64,000 nt of DNA from Symbiopectobacterium purcellii (GTDB taxonomy: Bacteria > Pseudomonadota > Gammaproteobacteria > Enterobacterales > Enterobacteriaceae), in NCBI RefSeq assembly GCF_019797845.1, contig NZ_CP081864.1, forward strand, positions 806,001 to 870,000, given 5' to 3'. Both the position numbers and the translations under genes were made by a program. Numbering within the stretch: the stretch's first letter is position 1; each line of letters begins with the position of its first letter. Shown here piece by piece: positions 1 to 8,844 of this stretch. The notes under the pieces are model-generated. The model searched no databases. It was given only the letters and a program-made list of their open reading frames with translations, and was not told the origin of the DNA.

Positions 1-634
1 TTGGCATTGTTGGTCGCTCAGGTTCGGGTAAAAGCACCCTGGCGCGGCTGATACAGCGCCTTTATCTCCCCTTGTCTGGGCAGATCTTTATTGATGACAT
101 CGACATTGCTCATACCGATCCCTATTGGCTGCGGCGACGTGTCAGTGTGGTATTGAGGAGACTCAGCTTTTTTCTGGCACCGTGCGCGACAACATTGCGT
201 TAGCGTTGCCGAACTCGCCGATTGAGCAGGTTATTGCAGCGGCCACGCTGGCAGGCGCGCATGAGTTTATCAGCACGCTACCGCTGGGGTATGACACCCC
301 GGTCGGTGAGCAAGGCAACCTGTTTTCCGGTGGGCAAAAACAGCGTATCGGTATTGCGCGAGCGCTTATCACTCAACCCAAAATATTAATCTTCGATGAG
401 GCCACCAGTGCACTGGATTATGAATCCGAACGTGTGATTCAGAATAATATGGCCGAAATATGCCGTGGCAAAACGGTATTTATTATCGCGCATCGGTTAT
501 CGGCGGTGCGTCGTGCCGATCGCATTGTTGCCATGGCATCAGGCAAGGTAAGCGAGCAAGGTTCGCATGACGAGCTTCTGGCTTTGGGGGGGCTGTATGC
601 CCGACTTTATGCCTTGCAGCAGGGAGATGCATGA
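1..634 (+). pseudogene. Type I secretion ABC transporter, C-terminal part, frameshifted
   Basis: C-terminal ATPase domain of a HlyB/LapB-type exporter ATPase whose 5' end lies outside the window. Walker A (GRSGSGKST) is read from base 3 in frame 3 and continues to about base 155. The signature LFSGGQKQR, Walker B ([12 protein letters not shown]) and switch histidine (IIAHRLS) are read in frame 2 up to the stop at 632-634. Comparison with the family motif VxQETQLF indicates that one base is missing near 155-157 (a CAG codon reads AG). As written the ATPase is cut between Walker A and the signature motif, so it is inactive unless this is a base-calling error. The stop overlaps the start of the downstream HlyD-family gene, the usual hlyB-hlyD pairing for export of a large toxin or adhesin. 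Confidence 0.85.
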
Positions 635-1962
635 TGAAAGCGTGCTATCGTGAATTTCTTCCTGCGGTCATTGAAATCCAGGAGACGCCGCCCTCTCCCG
701 TAGGCAGGGCAATATTATGGGTGATTATGGTTTCGCTGGTGCTTGCCGTGGCGTGGGCAGCGCTCGGAAAGGTCGATATAGTGGCCGTAACTCATGGCAA
801 GGTGGCGGTGAGGGAACTGTCTCGGCCTGTCAACACGGCGGTTACCGCCGAAATTGCCAGCGTGTTGGTTCGGGACGGTATGGCCGTTAAGCAAGGACAA
901 GCGCTCATTAAACTGAATAGTCAGCAGTTGGATGAGCGTGCCGAAGAACTGCGACTGAGACAGAAGCTAAACCGTTTTCATCTTGTGCGCCTCGATATAC
1001 TGAGTCGGTATTACAGCGGACAACGGTGGTCCAACGTATTTCCCGATCGCTACCGGCGTGAAGATGCTCTGTTAGCCGATCAGCTCGCTGCGCTGCTGAT
1101 GACCGAGGTAGAAAATGAACGGTACGAGAAAGCGGTATATCAAAGCAAAAAAGCGGTATTACACGCGCAAACCATGGGCCATCAATCTCGTAAACGGCTG
1201 GCTGAAGAGCAGTTGATGGTTTTTAAAGAACAATATCAAGCGATTGAGAGCTTGTACCATAAAAAGATAGCCAGTCGCGACAGTTTACTAGAGCTTAAAA
1301 AGCACTATCTGGCGGCACATCATGCTGTCGATGGTGTAACAGCAAACCTGGAGGAAAGCCGCCGTAGCTTGGCACAGTTGGAACAGGAACAACACAGCGC
1401 AGGGGCGGAAAAAATCAATGCTATAGCCCAGAATATCGCAGAGCGTGAACATGAAAATCACCTGTTGGCGAGCCAACTTAAGCAGGTTAATGCCCAAATA
1501 GCCCAGTATACTTTGCGCTCACCCGTAGAGGGTATCGTTGACTCGCTGGCCTTCCGCGATGCGGGAGGCGCTGTCGAGCCGCCACAGGAACTGCTCAAGA
1601 TTGTCCCCGTTGATAGCGAACTGGTCGCTGAAGTGATGATCAAAAACCAGGATGTGGGTTTTTTGCGGGTAGGGCAAACGGTGACGGTAAAAATCAACAC
1701 CTTTGATTTTACTCGCTACGGCTGGGTAGATGGCACGCTACAACAGATCTCTGCCGATGCCATAGAGGATAAAGAACTCGGGCTGGTCTATCGCGCAGTT
1801 ATTGCTCTAAAGAACAGGACGTTGCGCGTAGGATCTGATGAATGGCAACTGGAACCCGGTATGCAGGTAACGGCGGAAATCAAAACCGGTAAAAGGACAT
1901 TCCTTAGCTATCTCACCAGCCCGGCAATGGAAGCGCTGAACGATGTGGGCAAGCAGCGATAA
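631..1962 (+). CDS. HlyD-family type I secretion membrane fusion protein
   Basis: Periplasmic adaptor of a type I secretion system, linking the inner-membrane ABC transporter to a TolC-type outer-membrane channel. Its 443 residues have the HlyD order: a short cytoplasmic N-terminus with the family sequence [10 protein letters not shown], one membrane segment at about residues 28-48, a lipoyl/barrel-sandwich half, a long coiled-coil hairpin (about 95-290), the second lipoyl half beginning LRSPVEGIV, and the conserved C-terminal [10 protein letters not shown]...YLTSP. It starts at ATGATG overlapping the transporter stop, so the two are co-transcribed and translationally coupled. The gene looks intact, unlike its partner. 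No TolC gene follows on this strand; the TolC homologue at 6973-8739 on the other strand could serve it. Confidence 0.93.
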   Translation: MMKACYREFLPAVIEIQETPPSPVGRAILWVIMVSLVLAVAWAALGKVDIVAVTHGKVAVRELSRPVNTAVTAEIASVLVRDGMAVKQGQALIKLNSQQLDERAEELRLRQKLNRFHLVRLDILSRYYSGQRWSNVFPDRYRREDALLADQLAALLMTEVENERYEKAVYQSKKAVLHAQTMGHQSRKRLAEEQLMVFKEQYQAIESLYHKKIASRDSLLELKKHYLAAHHAVDGVTANLEESRRSLAQLEQEQHSAGAEKINAIAQNIAEREHENHLLASQLKQVNAQIAQYTLRSPVEGIVDSLAFRDAGGAVEPPQELLKIVPVDSELVAEVMIKNQDVGFLRVGQTVTVKINTFDFTRYGWVDGTLQQISADAIEDKELGLVYRAVIALKNRTLRVGSDEWQLEPGMQVTAEIKTGKRTFLSYLTSPAMEALNDVGKQR

Positions 1963-2004
1963 ACTATGCCATTAACTGTCCATAGCGTCATTGGTCAGAG
2001 TGCG

Positions 2005-2595
2005 TTATTTCGGTTTTCGCGAGCGTGCCTTTGATTGCGCAATGGCCTCCGGGGTTAACAACTGCTCCCGCTCGTGCCATACCTGAGCAAACATATCCGT
2101 TAGCACCGGATCGAACTTGAGCCTTTTGAGCTGGTAGCCGATGCCAAGCGCGGTTACGCAGGTTTCTTCGTCCAGCGGTGTCTTGTGTACCAAAAAAGTC
2201 TCGATAAATTTTTTACCGCGCAGCGCCATAGCCGGATCTTTTTCCGGTGGGAGCTTGTTGTTACAGGGCGTTTGTTGACAGATACGCGTTGCCGTTCCCT
2301 TCAGTTTGGTATTCTTAAAAATGTCGTCGACCGCAGTGACCGCGATACCCATCGCCTGATAGCGGCCCTGATAGCCTTCTTTAACCGCACTCTGGTATAC
2401 GCTTTTCAAACAAGGGTGTTTCCTGGTGGTGTGAAACAGGGACCGCTCACGTTGTGTTGTCAGCAGAGTGAGCAGGCTGTTTTCCACCTTTTTCATCAGA
2501 TGCAGCGTTATTTTCTTCGGCCCTAGCTCTTTCCTGCAAGGTTCCGATGCAATGCGAGGGCTGAGGTCCGGGGGCTTGTAGAGCATGATAATCAT
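2005..2595 (-). CDS. Hypothetical protein
   Basis: I do not recognise this 196-residue protein. It is basic, has no signal peptide or membrane segment, and contains four cysteines in its central part (a CxxTPC-like pair around residues 105-110). The ATG at 2595 is preceded by AAGGAAG at good spacing. It converges on the HlyD gene (43 bases between the stops) and lies downstream of the M50/HlyD gene on the same strand, 150 bases away. Its link to either secretion locus is unknown. The C-terminus is lysine/arginine-rich (KARSRKPK). Confidence 0.55.
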   Translation of the reverse strand: MIIMLYKPPDLSPRIASEPCRKELGPKKITLHLMKKVENSLLTLLTTQRERSLFHTTRKHPCLKSVYQSAVKEGYQGRYQAMGIAVTAVDDIFKNTKLKGTATRICQQTPCNNKLPPEKDPAMALRGKKFIETFLVHKTPLDEETCVTALGIGYQLKRLKFDPVLTDMFAQVWHEREQLLTPEAIAQSKARSRKPK

Positions 2596-2725
2596 GTCAT
2601 CTTCCTTGTTGTTCGTGATTAGCGCTCAGTATGCGCTATAGCCACTTGTTTTCTTGCTGAAAACGTTCCATGTGGCACTGATGCTGACGGGGAATATCAC
2701 GCGCTACACTGTTTTTTCTTATAGT

Positions 2726-2733
2726 GGGGGGGG
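2726..2733. repeat. G8 homopolymer, intergenic
   Basis: Eight consecutive G residues between the hypothetical gene at 2005-2595 and the stop of the M50/HlyD gene. Homopolymers of this length also sit inside modD and the sensor kinase further right, where they coincide with frameshifts. This one disrupts no gene. Confidence 0.8.
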
Positions 2734-2745
2734 CCACATAATGAT

Positions 2746-4875
2746 TTAAAAGGAGAGCTCACGAATCAATACTGCCGATGCGAGTTTCCAGCCGCGCACC
2801 AACAGGCTTTGCGCCTCGCCCTCCATCACCGCCGTACCGCGTAGCACTTGCCCCGGAGCATGAAAATCCGGTGGCAGCCGTAGCAGGACGCGATATACCG
2901 CCTGTTCCGGGTGGAGTTTACGCTGCCCGTCACTCAGGGTGGCGATAGCTCCGCCGTAGAGGGAGGCCAACTCCGGTACGTTGTTCAGATCGCGTGCGGC
3001 AGTGCTGTCAATATCGGCGATGGTGACGGGCATCGCCCCGTGGTTAACATCCTGAGCGTAAAACCTACCGGGATCGCCGATGCGCAAGCGCTGCCACTCT
3101 TTTTCAGAAACGAAAGCCTCTACCAGCCCACCGACAGGCTGAGTGACGACGGCCAGCCATTCACCTTGTCCAAGCCACTCACCTTCAGAGAGCGGTGTTG
3201 CCATATCTGCCACTACGCCATCCATCGGGGCGCGCACCGTTAACTGTTCGGATTGGCGTAACAGCACCTGCAAACGCTGTTGTGCGGCATCCCGTTCTTG
3301 CTTGACGCGCAGGTGATCGCTAGCAGCCTCCTTGTTGAATAACTGGAATGTGCTTTGCCACTCCAACGTGGCGATTTGTCGCTCCAACTGCTGCCGCTCA
3401 TGGGCTAGCGGTTCCGACGAGAGCTGAAACAGCACTTGCCCGGCCTGTACCGGTTGACCTACCTTTACCGCGATACTGGCGAGCATAGCGGGTAACGGCG
3501 TGTAGAGGCTGCTTTGCTGTTCTGCTCGCAGCAAAGCGGGGGCGTAAACGCTTCGTTGCCAGGGCAACAGCAGGAGAAGCAGCACCAGGACACTGAGCGT
3601 CAGGGTGGTTATCATATTGCGATTCATACGGTAGTCCTTGCGGCGTTGGCTCCACGCACGCAGCTCATTGACGATGGGCATCACCACGAAAACCCCGATC
3701 TCCACGGCAAACAGCAGCATGCCCAATAGCTTAAAGGCCATGTGATAGACCAGAATCGCGATACCGGTAAACAGAAACAGGCGATAAACCCATACGGTAA
3801 AGGCATAGCCGACCAACGTGCGCTGCAACCAGCGGGGAAAGATCTCTGGCGGTGCATCCCCAAGACCAAACAGCCATTCGCGCATCTGCCAGCGGCCCAT
3901 GGCAAAGCCGCGTTGTTGCAGGTTGGGCACCTGCAAAGCATCCGACAGTAAAAAGTAACCGTCGAACCGCATCAGCGGGCTTAAGTTGACCGCCAGCGTC
4001 ATAATCCAAGTGGTGGTGGCCAGCATAAAGGCAGCGCTGCGCAGCATGCCATCCGGTAGGAAGCTCCAGGCCAAGGTGGCCCAGGCGGCTAACGCCAGTT
4101 CGGTCAGCATACCGGCGGCACCGATGGTGATGCGTTGACGCCGTCGCGTCAGTTTACACGACCCGGAGGTATCGGTGTAGAGCATCGGCATCATTACCAG
4201 AAATGCCACACCCATGGTAGCGACGCGCGCGCCAAAATGCTTACAGGCGTAGGCATGGCCGAACTCATGCAGGATCTTGGTAACGCACAGCGTGAGCCCG
4301 GCCAGCGCGGCACCTTCCAGCGTGAAAAAATGCAGAAACGTGTGGGTGAAGGTGTCCCATTGCCGTCCGGCGAGGAACAGCCCCAACACGCCAGCCAGCA
4401 ACGTCAGCGTTAAGAATGAGCGGCGATAAAACAGCGAGACCCAGGGCAACGTGGCGCTAAGAAAACGGTCTGGGTGCCACAGTGGAATACGGAAAAAAAG
4501 ATAACTTTTCAATAGCATGCGCCACAGTGATACGCGTGAGCGCTGTACCTGCTGAGAAAATTGCGCCAGTGCCTTGTCGCCGCTGACGCGCGTCAGGCTG
4601 TTGGTTTGCAGAAAATGGTTGAAGTAGTGCACATCGCTTTCATCCAGCGCCAGCGTCGACGCCTGTTGGATATCTGTAATAATGCGTGCGGCGTCACCCA
4701 GTGACCAGCGAGACAGCATCGCCATCTCCGGCCAACCGATACGAAAATAGAGGCCGCGTAGCGGATCTTCCAGCGTCCAACTGGGGGAACCATCGCGATT
4801 CGCTGGACCTTTATGCAAAATCAGCTCATCCCGTAACGGGCTGAGTGCCGAAGCAGAAGGGGAGCCCGGCAGCAT
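2746..4875 (-). CDS. Site-2 protease (M50) fused to HlyD-type adaptor domain
   Basis: A 709-residue polytopic inner-membrane protein. The first ~130 residues resemble a PqqD-like/cytoplasmic region. Several membrane segments follow, with the zinc metalloprotease motif HEFGH at residues 203-207 and the distal RFDGYFLLSD element that supplies the third zinc ligand in the M50 family. After about residue 430 there is a further membrane segment and then a periplasmic HlyD-like module: lipoyl half (AMLASIAVKVGQPVQAGQVLFQL), coiled coil, and second lipoyl half (LTVRAPMDGVVADM). The start ATG overlaps by one base the stop of the upstream adaptor gene, so it ends the exoprotein/TolC/adaptor operon. 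The layout suggests an adaptor that also cuts within the membrane, perhaps processing or releasing the giant exoprotein; that role is inference. Confidence 0.85.
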   Translation of the reverse strand: MLPGSPSASALSPLRDELILHKGPANRDGSPSWTLEDPLRGLYFRIGWPEMAMLSRWSLGDAARIITDIQQASTLALDESDVHYFNHFLQTNSLTRVSGDKALAQFSQQVQRSRVSLWRMLLKSYLFFRIPLWHPDRFLSATLPWVSLFYRRSFLTLTLLAGVLGLFLAGRQWDTFTHTFLHFFTLEGAALAGLTLCVTKILHEFGHAYACKHFGARVATMGVAFLVMMPMLYTDTSGSCKLTRRRQRITIGAAGMLTELALAAWATLAWSFLPDGMLRSAAFMLATTTWIMTLAVNLSPLMRFDGYFLLSDALQVPNLQQRGFAMGRWQMREWLFGLGDAPPEIFPRWLQRTLVGYAFTVWVYRLFLFTGIAILVYHMAFKLLGMLLFAVEIGVFVVMPIVNELRAWSQRRKDYRMNRNMITTLTLSVLVLLLLLLPWQRSVYAPALLRAEQQSSLYTPLPAMLASIAVKVGQPVQAGQVLFQLSSEPLAHERQQLERQIATLEWQSTFQLFNKEAASDHLRVKQERDAAQQRLQVLLRQSEQLTVRAPMDGVVADMATPLSEGEWLGQGEWLAVVTQPVGGLVEAFVSEKEWQRLRIGDPGRFYAQDVNHGAMPVTIADIDSTAARDLNNVPELASLYGGAIATLSDGQRKLHPEQAVYRVLLRLPPDFHAPGQVLRGTAVMEGEAQSLLVRGWKLASAVLIRELSF

Positions 4876-6230
4876 CAGACCCCCAGCCAGACGCGTAGCG
4901 TCGCCAGCGGTTTACGCAGCAGGTAAGCGACCAGCAGCGTGCGTTTACCGTACAGCTTGGCGGTGCCTTTTAGCCCGACGCGCCGTTGTACATCGTCCTC
5001 GGTAAAGCGGGCACGCAGGCGGTAGGCCATTACGTTATCCGGCGTGAGTGCCGCACGATAACCTATTTGTGTCAGTTGTGCTTCTTGAGCGGCATTGGGG
5101 GCGACATTCAGGAATAGCCGCACATCTGCGCCGGTTTCCAGCGCAATCGCATCCGCAGCGGGCAGTTGGATCTCCAATTCCACGTCTTTCGGATCGGCGA
5201 CCATCATGATCCGCTCTCCGACCGCTACGGAACGGCCAATCCATTCACTGGCATCGTCAAACACTGCCACGCCATCGCGCGGTGAGGTCAACTGCATACG
5301 CTCCAGTTGGCGCTGGAGAAAGTCTCGCTCGCTTTGCGCCTGCTCGCGGCGGCTTTGCAGAACCGCCAGACTGGCCTTGCTGTTGGCATCAAACAGCGCC
5401 TGTTGTTGCGCTTGACGATACTGGGCGTCGGCGGTGGCAAACGTCTGGCGTGCGGCTTCCAGGCGGTTTTCTAGCTCGCGTGCATCCAGCCGTGCCAGGG
5501 GCTGATTGGCGCGGATTGGCTGATTGGGGCGCACCAGAATATCGTCTACCACGCCAGCAACAGGCGCACGCACCATTACTGGTTGATGCGCCACAATCTC
5601 TGCCGGGGCCAGCACCGATTGGCGCACCGGGATCAGCATGATTAATGCCAGTGTCGCCGCGCTAAACAGCACGATGCGGCGTTTTTTCGGGTGCGTTGGC
5701 GTGGGACGGCGCTGTTTATGCAAGCTGGACCAGGCGTGGGCGTAAGGTTCTGCCAGCGTGTCCAGCAACAGGATCTCCGGGGCCAGCCACGGCGTTTCGC
5801 GTGCCAGAATCAGCGTCAGGGTGGTTTCACCCTGAGCCGATCGTAATGGCAGCCACAACAAGTGTTCGGGCAGATGCTCATGCCACAGCGCCTGATCATC
5901 CGCCGGCAGGTCTTGATAACGTAGCGTGCCGCTCTGGTGCTGTTCTGCCTGCCACTGGCGGCACCACCGGCTGAAGGTGCTGCAAAACGGCGCATTGTGA
6001 TCGAGTGATGCCAATCCCGAGACCGCCTGTAACCGTTGCTGGTCATGGCTCCACAACAGTGCCTGACGGTATTTCACCAGCGAATGGGTTTCATTGACGA
6101 TGAAAAACGCCAATTCATCCGCGGTTTCACGCGCACGCGCGCGCCGTTGTAGTTGCAGCAATTCGGACAGTAGCCTGAGCTGCGGGTCTTGCTCAGTATG
6201 CCCCGTCGACGTGTCGCTCGGACTCATCAT
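4875..6230 (-). CDS. HlyD-like periplasmic adaptor with GAF-like N-terminal domain
   Basis: A 451-residue protein. Residues ~15-165 look like a cytoplasmic GAF-type domain (heptad-rich LSELLQLQRRARARETADELAFF start, then an alternating strand/helix pattern). One membrane segment follows a basic stretch (PKKRR, about 183-200). The rest is a membrane-fusion domain: lipoyl half VRAPVAGVVDDILV, coiled-coil hairpin (about 250-305), second half LTSPRDGVAVFDD, and a beta-barrel. The start overlaps the upstream adaptor gene by 4 bases and the stop overlaps the M50/HlyD gene. A GAF-like cytoplasmic head on an adaptor is unusual and could sense a ligand or dock a partner; function beyond adaptor is not established here. 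Confidence 0.8.
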   Translation of the reverse strand: MMSPSDTSTGHTEQDPQLRLLSELLQLQRRARARETADELAFFIVNETHSLVKYRQALLWSHDQQRLQAVSGLASLDHNAPFCSTFSRWCRQWQAEQHQSGTLRYQDLPADDQALWHEHLPEHLLWLPLRSAQGETTLTLILARETPWLAPEILLLDTLAEPYAHAWSSLHKQRRPTPTHPKKRRIVLFSAATLALIMLIPVRQSVLAPAEIVAHQPVMVRAPVAGVVDDILVRPNQPIRANQPLARLDARELENRLEAARQTFATADAQYRQAQQQALFDANSKASLAVLQSRREQAQSERDFLQRQLERMQLTSPRDGVAVFDDASEWIGRSVAVGERIMMVADPKDVELEIQLPAADAIALETGADVRLFLNVAPNAAQEAQLTQIGYRAALTPDNVMAYRLRARFTEDDVQRRVGLKGTAKLYGKRTLLVAYLLRKPLATLRVWLGV

Positions 6231-6973
6231 GGCGTGATGCCGTCTGGCGGCGCTATTTGCGCGACACCGCTCATGCCGGGCAGTAAACCTGCGCTTGGCT
6301 GGGCCAGGCGACCAAATACTTTCACTGACTGACTCACCGGTTCCACCGATGAGGAGATACGACTAATTTCTGCCGGGTAAGTTAACCCGGTTTCATCCAG
6401 CGTTACCTGAAATGGACTGCCTTGTTTGAGCCACACTAACCAGCGAGAAGGCACGATCATCTCCAACTCAAAGGCGCTATCGTCATAGATAGCCAGCAGT
6501 TCTTTACCTTCCGGCACGGACTCCCAGCGTTTGACCTTGGTTTCGGTGACGCGCCCAGAGAAGGGCGCTTTGATGGCACAACGTTGCAACATCGCGCGAT
6601 TCACGCCGCTTTCCGCCTGTGCCATGGTGACAGTGGAGCGCGCCTGATCCACCTCTGACAGACTGATGGCGTTGAGCTTGTCGAGGCGGTCGGCGATAGC
6701 CAGCTTTTTACGCGCGGCGTTTTCCGCCGCGCTGGAGTAGTTCAATTTCTCACGCAGCACCGTGCAGTCGAAGGTCAGCAGGGTATCTCCCTGCTTAAAG
6801 TGTTCACCTTCTTTCACGGTGATATCAGTGATTTTACCGGCAATTTCGCTCGATAATACGCTATAGCGCTGTGCGCTGAGCTGAACGCGAATGTCCCCTT
6901 GCGCGGCCTGCCCCCACAGGGGCAGAACCAGCGTGCTTGCCAGCAGCAGCGGTCGCATCATGCTGCTCATCAT
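6227..6973 (-). CDS. Short RND/HlyD-type periplasmic adaptor subunit
   Basis: A 248-residue secreted adaptor. It begins with a Sec signal peptide (LLLASTLVLPLWGQAAQ). A single barrel-sandwich domain follows, with lipoyl halves EIAGKITDITVKEGEHFKQGDTLL and CAIKAPFSGRVTETKV around a short coiled coil, then a barrel domain. At about 250 residues it is much shorter than AcrA (~400). Its start overlaps the TolC stop, placing it second in the export gene set. Together with the two neighbouring HlyD-like proteins there are three adaptors for a single TolC, suggesting a composite periplasmic conduit. Confidence 0.82.
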   Translation of the reverse strand: MMSSMMRPLLLASTLVLPLWGQAAQGDIRVQLSAQRYSVLSSEIAGKITDITVKEGEHFKQGDTLLTFDCTVLREKLNYSSAAENAARKKLAIADRLDKLNAISLSEVDQARSTVTMAQAESGVNRAMLQRCAIKAPFSGRVTETKVKRWESVPEGKELLAIYDDSAFELEMIVPSRWLVWLKQGSPFQVTLDETGLTYPAEISRISSSVEPVSQSVKVFGRLAQPSAGLLPGMSGVAQIAPPDGITP

Positions 6974-8739
6974 TACCGTGTGCCTCCCGCCTGAAGGGAT
7001 TGCAGGTTATCCCACATGTCGGTGTTGACCACACGATACGGTTTGGCTGTGGCTGATGCTGTTATGGGAGCCGGAGTGATCACCGTGGCTGCGGTTGGCA
7101 AAGAGGCTGGGTGGGGCGCGACGACAGGTGCCACGGGCGCAGCCGTTGCCAGCGACAGGCGCGGCACGGCGACCCCGCCTTTTTCCAGCGTCCCCGTGGT
7201 GCGGGCGATGCTGTTGCTCAATGCGGCCAGGCTGACATCATTGACGTTATCCGGCAGCACGTCCAGCCCCGCGGCTTGGTAGACCGCGCCCAGCGCATTT
7301 TGTACGTCAGCAAAGCTGCGATCGCGTGCGCGCGTGGTGAGAATGGTTTCGGTGCTGACCCGCACCTGCTCCATCTGCGTTTCGGCCCGGTGCTGTACGC
7401 TCAGTGCCGTCTGATTCAGGATACCGCGCTGGATGCGCGCCAGTTCCTGATAGCGACCAAACATGCGTGTGCTCTGTTGGTATTCCTGCCAGGCCACGTT
7501 CACCTGCGTCAGTACGGCCATACGCAATGCCTGACGGCGTACTTCGGCCAGACCTTCATTGGCTTCAGCGGCACGTTTTACTGACGACCAGGACAACACG
7601 TTAAGCAGATTGCCGCTGACCTGAACCCCAGCGCTGGCCCATTGCTGATTCACCAGATAGCTGTTGCTGTCACTGTTCACACCGGCAAACAGTGAAACGC
7701 CCGGCAGCAGACGCAGCAGCGATTTGCGGGTTTCCAGCACGCTGTTTCGTGCCAGATAGCCCTCTTCGCGGACCTCGGGGCGTTTTACCATGGAGAAGTT
7801 TTCCAGATCGTCGAGTGAATAGGCGATCTTCGGTGCCACCAGACTGCTTTCACTCGGCACCACCACGTCAAACTTGCTGGATGGCGGCAGGTTCATCAGC
7901 GCAGCCAGACGCGATTTCGCCACCACCAAATCGCTGTCGACAATCTCTAGCTGGCGCACCATCTCCAGCATGTTTTTCTGGAAGCGCAGCGCTTCCACCG
8001 GGGCCAGCAACCGTTGTTGTTCGGTCTGGCGCGCATAGTCTAGCGTCTGACGGGCCTGCGTCAGCGCGGTGGTGACTTCCGGTTGTAAACGCTGGGCGGT
8101 GGCGGCTTCCCAGTAGGCGGTGCGCACCTGCCGGGTGATATCTGCCACCACGCGACGGCGGCGCTCTTCTGCTGCCAGCGATTTGTTGGCCTGCACCTTG
8201 GCGTTAAAGTAGCTGATACCGAAATCCAACACGTTCCAGCTTAACGAGAGATCGGCGGTGCGCGTGGTTTGATCCTGACTGGTGGAGGGTTCCAGCGATT
8301 CCCGTCCGCTGGAGATCGATTTGCTGCTGGACGCCGCAACGCTGTCGCGGGTTTGCATCCCGGCACGGGCCGTCAGTTTAGGCAGCAGCATATCCAGATT
8401 CTGGACGCCAAGCAGGTTATCTTCCATGGCCTGTTCCAGCAGCGCAACGCGCTGTTGCAGGTTGTATTTCAACGCACGCGCAATGGCTTCTTCCAGCGTA
8501 ATGGTGCCTCGCACCGGCTCCTGATTGGCGAACATCTGCGTTCTGTCGCTCAGGGCTTGTGTCACCTGCTGCTCGGTGGTGATCGGTTCTGGTTTGACGG
8601 CGCAGCCCGCCAGCCCGATACAGGCAAGGGCGACGGCGATACGCAGTGCTTTGGTGCCAGAAAGCCGTTGCGGCACGGCAGTGACAGACTGATGGTGGTG
8701 GTGCTGGCTATCCCAGAAAGTGGCTGTGTGCTGATTCAC
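6973..8739 (-). CDS. TolC-family outer-membrane efflux lipoprotein
   Basis: TolC/NodT-type outer-membrane channel of about 588 residues. It has a lipobox (IGLAGC) after an N-terminal extension with a run of four histidines, then the two-fold repeated OEP domain: ITLEEAIARALKYNLQQRVALLEQAMEDN, a long helix-rich region and a second repeat near the C-terminus. I prefer the GTG at 8739 because it is preceded by GAGGGA at good spacing; an open frame extends further to 8841 but has no ribosome site. About 105 bases separate it from the exoprotein stop. A C-terminal Ala/Pro/Thr-rich tail (about 80 residues) follows the channel domain. It is expected to be the exit pore for the giant exoprotein. Confidence 0.87.
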   Translation of the reverse strand: MNQHTATFWDSQHHHHQSVTAVPQRLSGTKALRIAVALACIGLAGCAVKPEPITTEQQVTQALSDRTQMFANQEPVRGTITLEEAIARALKYNLQQRVALLEQAMEDNLLGVQNLDMLLPKLTARAGMQTRDSVAASSSKSISSGRESLEPSTSQDQTTRTADLSLSWNVLDFGISYFNAKVQANKSLAAEERRRRVVADITRQVRTAYWEAATAQRLQPEVTTALTQARQTLDYARQTEQQRLLAPVEALRFQKNMLEMVRQLEIVDSDLVVAKSRLAALMNLPPSSKFDVVVPSESSLVAPKIAYSLDDLENFSMVKRPEVREEGYLARNSVLETRKSLLRLLPGVSLFAGVNSDSNSYLVNQQWASAGVQVSGNLLNVLSWSSVKRAAEANEGLAEVRRQALRMAVLTQVNVAWQEYQQSTRMFGRYQELARIQRGILNQTALSVQHRAETQMEQVRVSTETILTTRARDRSFADVQNALGAVYQAAGLDVLPDNVNDVSLAALSNSIARTTGTLEKGGVAVPRLSLATAAPVAPVVAPHPASLPTAATVITPAPITASATAKPYRVVNTDMWDNLQSLQAGGTR

Positions 8740-8844
8740 CGGGTTATTCCCTCTTGTAATGGGTTTATTCGCTGTCGGTTGTGGGCTGAACGGCTCGCAA
8801 CCGACTGAACGTATGGTTAAATGCTGCAATATGTCCCGCACCTG

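Noticed and set aside
2726..2733. Intergenic G8 tract as a phase-variable promoter element
   Set aside because: It lies between the 3' end of one gene and 130 bases from the next start, with no recognisable promoter around it.
8269..8808. Long plus-strand open frames inside tolC, the exoprotein and tad genes
   Set aside because: They are antisense shadows of strongly supported genes, with no ribosome sites and no recognisable domains.
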